From Deinococcus aquaticus (lineage in GTDB: Bacteria; Deinococcota; Deinococci; Deinococcales; Deinococcaceae): a stretch of DNA of 64,000 nt. The stretch spans positions 124,001 through 188,000 of the forward strand of contig NZ_CP115165.1 in NCBI RefSeq assembly GCF_028622095.1, read 5' to 3'. Position numbers and translations under genes: made by a program. Below are positions 63,050-64,000 of this stretch, one piece after another. Each line of letters begins with the position of its first letter. The stretch's first letter is position 1. The notes beneath the pieces are model-generated. The model was given only the letters and a program-made list of their open reading frames with translations, searched no databases and was not told the origin of the DNA.

Positions 63050-63616
63050 TCAGAAGCGCACGATGTCCGGCGGTGTCCAGGCGTGCAGCGCCTCGCCCAG
63101 CAGCACCTCGCCGTCCGGCCAGTCGCCGTGCCCGCTGGCGACGTTGATGTGCCCCGCCTCACCGGCCGAGATGAACGCCGCGCCCCAGGCGTCCGCGAAC
63201 GCCTCGGCCCGTTCGAAGCGGGCGAACGGGTCGTTCTCGCTGGCGACCACCAGCGCCGGGAACGGCAACTCCTGCATGGGCACCGGGGCCATCTGCGCCA
63301 CTGCCGGGTACTCGGCGAACGCCTGATCCGCGTCGGTCGGGCCGACCAGCAGCGCGCCCTTCACCCGCTCGTGCCCGCCCGTCAGGGCCGCCCAGTGCAC
63401 GACGTTCAGCACCCCGCACGAGTGCCCCACCAGCACCAGATCGCCCGGCGTCGCCTCGATCACTTCCTGAAGTCGCTGCGACCACGCCGCCGGGGTCGGG
63501 CTGTCCGGGTCGTCCTGCTGCACGCGCGCCGCGCCGAACTTCTCGGTCCACAGGGACTGCCAGTGCTCCGGGCCGCTGTCTCCCAGGCCCGGCACGATCA
63601 CGATGGTCGGTGTCAT
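63050..63616 (-). CDS. RBBP9/YdeN family alpha/beta hydrolase
   Basis: A 188-residue small serine hydrolase: VPGLGDSGPEHWQSLW near the start, nucleophile Ser in LVGHSCGVL (about residue 67), Asp in VVASENDPF and His in AGHINVASGHGDWP. Members of this family are serine hydrolases of unclear substrate. Single gene. Confidence 0.93.
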   Translation of the reverse strand: MTPTIVIVPGLGDSGPEHWQSLWTEKFGAARVQQDDPDSPTPAAWSQRLQEVIEATPGDLVLVGHSCGVLNVVHWAALTGGHERVKGALLVGPTDADQAFAEYPAVAQMAPVPMQELPFPALVVASENDPFARFERAEAFADAWGAAFISAGEAGHINVASGHGDWPDGEVLLGEALHAWTPPDIVRF

Positions 63617-63690
63617 GGGCTCAGGCTAACGCCTGGGTGGATGAGTGGCTACAGGTTGATCGGCATCCAATACTTCGCTTACATGTTCAC

Positions 63691-64000
63691 TTAGGGCATC
63701 TCACAGGCAACCCGTAGGACGTTGGGATCTATTCCTCCCGCCACTGAGCGATTTGACGTAACTCGAGCACCTCCAGAATTACGAAGAGCTTGGGAAATGG
63801 CAGCCGTTGGCCTATATGAAGTACTCGTAAACATTCCTAATAAAGCAGAATCAGCAGAAATAATATAAGGCGCTGCCGTGGAATATTTATTGAACGGGCT
63901 ATATTGCCCATATTCACTACCATACTGTCCGTATTTATTAAACATACTGTGGGTGCCGTAAGGGCTACCATATCGGCTGTAGTCATTTGAGATGCTATTC
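63691..64000 (-). CDS. C-terminal part of a YG-repeat protein (5' end outside window)
   Basis: The frame is open from the window edge to the stop at 63693-63691. It begins NSISNDYSRYGSPYG and repeats as SMFNKYGQYGSEYGQY then SPFNKYSTAAPYI: about 15-residue units of Tyr-Gly-Ser/Asn. Such a repeat region near the C-terminus occurs in many bacterial exported proteins of unknown function. Local AT content is far above the rest of the window, suggesting foreign origin. An internal ATG at 63945 is not likely the start. Confidence 0.75.
   Translation of the reverse strand, partial: NSISNDYSRYGSPYGTHSMFNKYGQYGSEYGQYSPFNKYSTAAPYIISADSALLGMFTSTSYRPTAAISQALRNSGGARVTSNRSVAGGIDPNVLRVACEMP

Overview
This is about 64 kb of GC-rich bacterial chromosome from the genus Deinococcus; the species cannot be named from the sequence alone. 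The assignment rests on the gene set (UvsE with a DUF2256 partner, MglA/MglB, a bacillithiol-transferase-like protein, TrmFO) and on promoter style: more than 20 genes carry a TAnnnT -10 hexamer only 5-9 bases before the start codon, the leaderless-mRNA arrangement well documented in this genus. There is no CRISPR array, transposase or integrase. The content is mostly single-copy housekeeping and accessory genes in short operons on both strands.

Layout. 1-5.8 kb: a small S23-type four-helix-bundle gene bracketed by 24-base inverted repeats, a FadN-like fatty-acid oxidation enzyme, an aminoglycoside-phosphotransferase-fold gene with an apparent N-terminal frameshift, a TSUP exporter pair, an AT-richer islet and tRNA-Ala(TGC). 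5.8-13.4 kb: CCA-adding-family enzyme, GH13 amylase, moeA, CAP-domain protein, slyD, HD hydrolase, trxB. 13.4-18.2 kb: a zinc-starvation region (COG0523 GTPase, cysteine-poor L28, ZnuA/C/B) that diverges from an unknown gene across one Fur/Zur-like palindrome. 18.2-32.8 kb: SDR, ABC-F, 5'-nucleotidase, nitroreductase with divergent HxlR regulator, an IDO-fold protein, purH behind a ZTP riboswitch, DUF4258, GNAT, DUF305 and YdcF/ElyC-type genes. 32.8-39.4 kb: trmFO, a repeat-rich secreted protein, murD-ftsW, mglB-mglA. 39.4-47.4 kb: phosphodiester glycosidase, dnaQ-like exonuclease, uvsE with an overlapping DUF2256 gene, a GH16 lipoprotein behind two LacI-type operators, and aroG behind a leader-peptide attenuator rich in aromatic codons. 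47.6-51.1 kb: circularly permuted ATP-grasp, Alpha-E and transglutaminase operon. 51-64 kb: Yip1, SDR, era, mazG-bstA-nudix, DUF4384, ftsH, MscS, NYN-plsX, DUF309, trxA, RBBP9-like hydrolase, and the AT-rich 3' end of a YG-repeat protein running off the window.

The most unusual signals are: (1) a dispersed foldback repeat ending in CGGANTCCGTA that abuts the stop codon of four unrelated genes exactly; (2) the aroG attenuator with leader peptide [16 protein letters not shown]; (3) an unknown gene sharing the zinc operator; (4) the ATP-grasp/Alpha-E/transglutaminase operon; (5) the S23 gene whose start and stop lie in or against inverted repeats. Nothing was computed; family names come from reading motifs.
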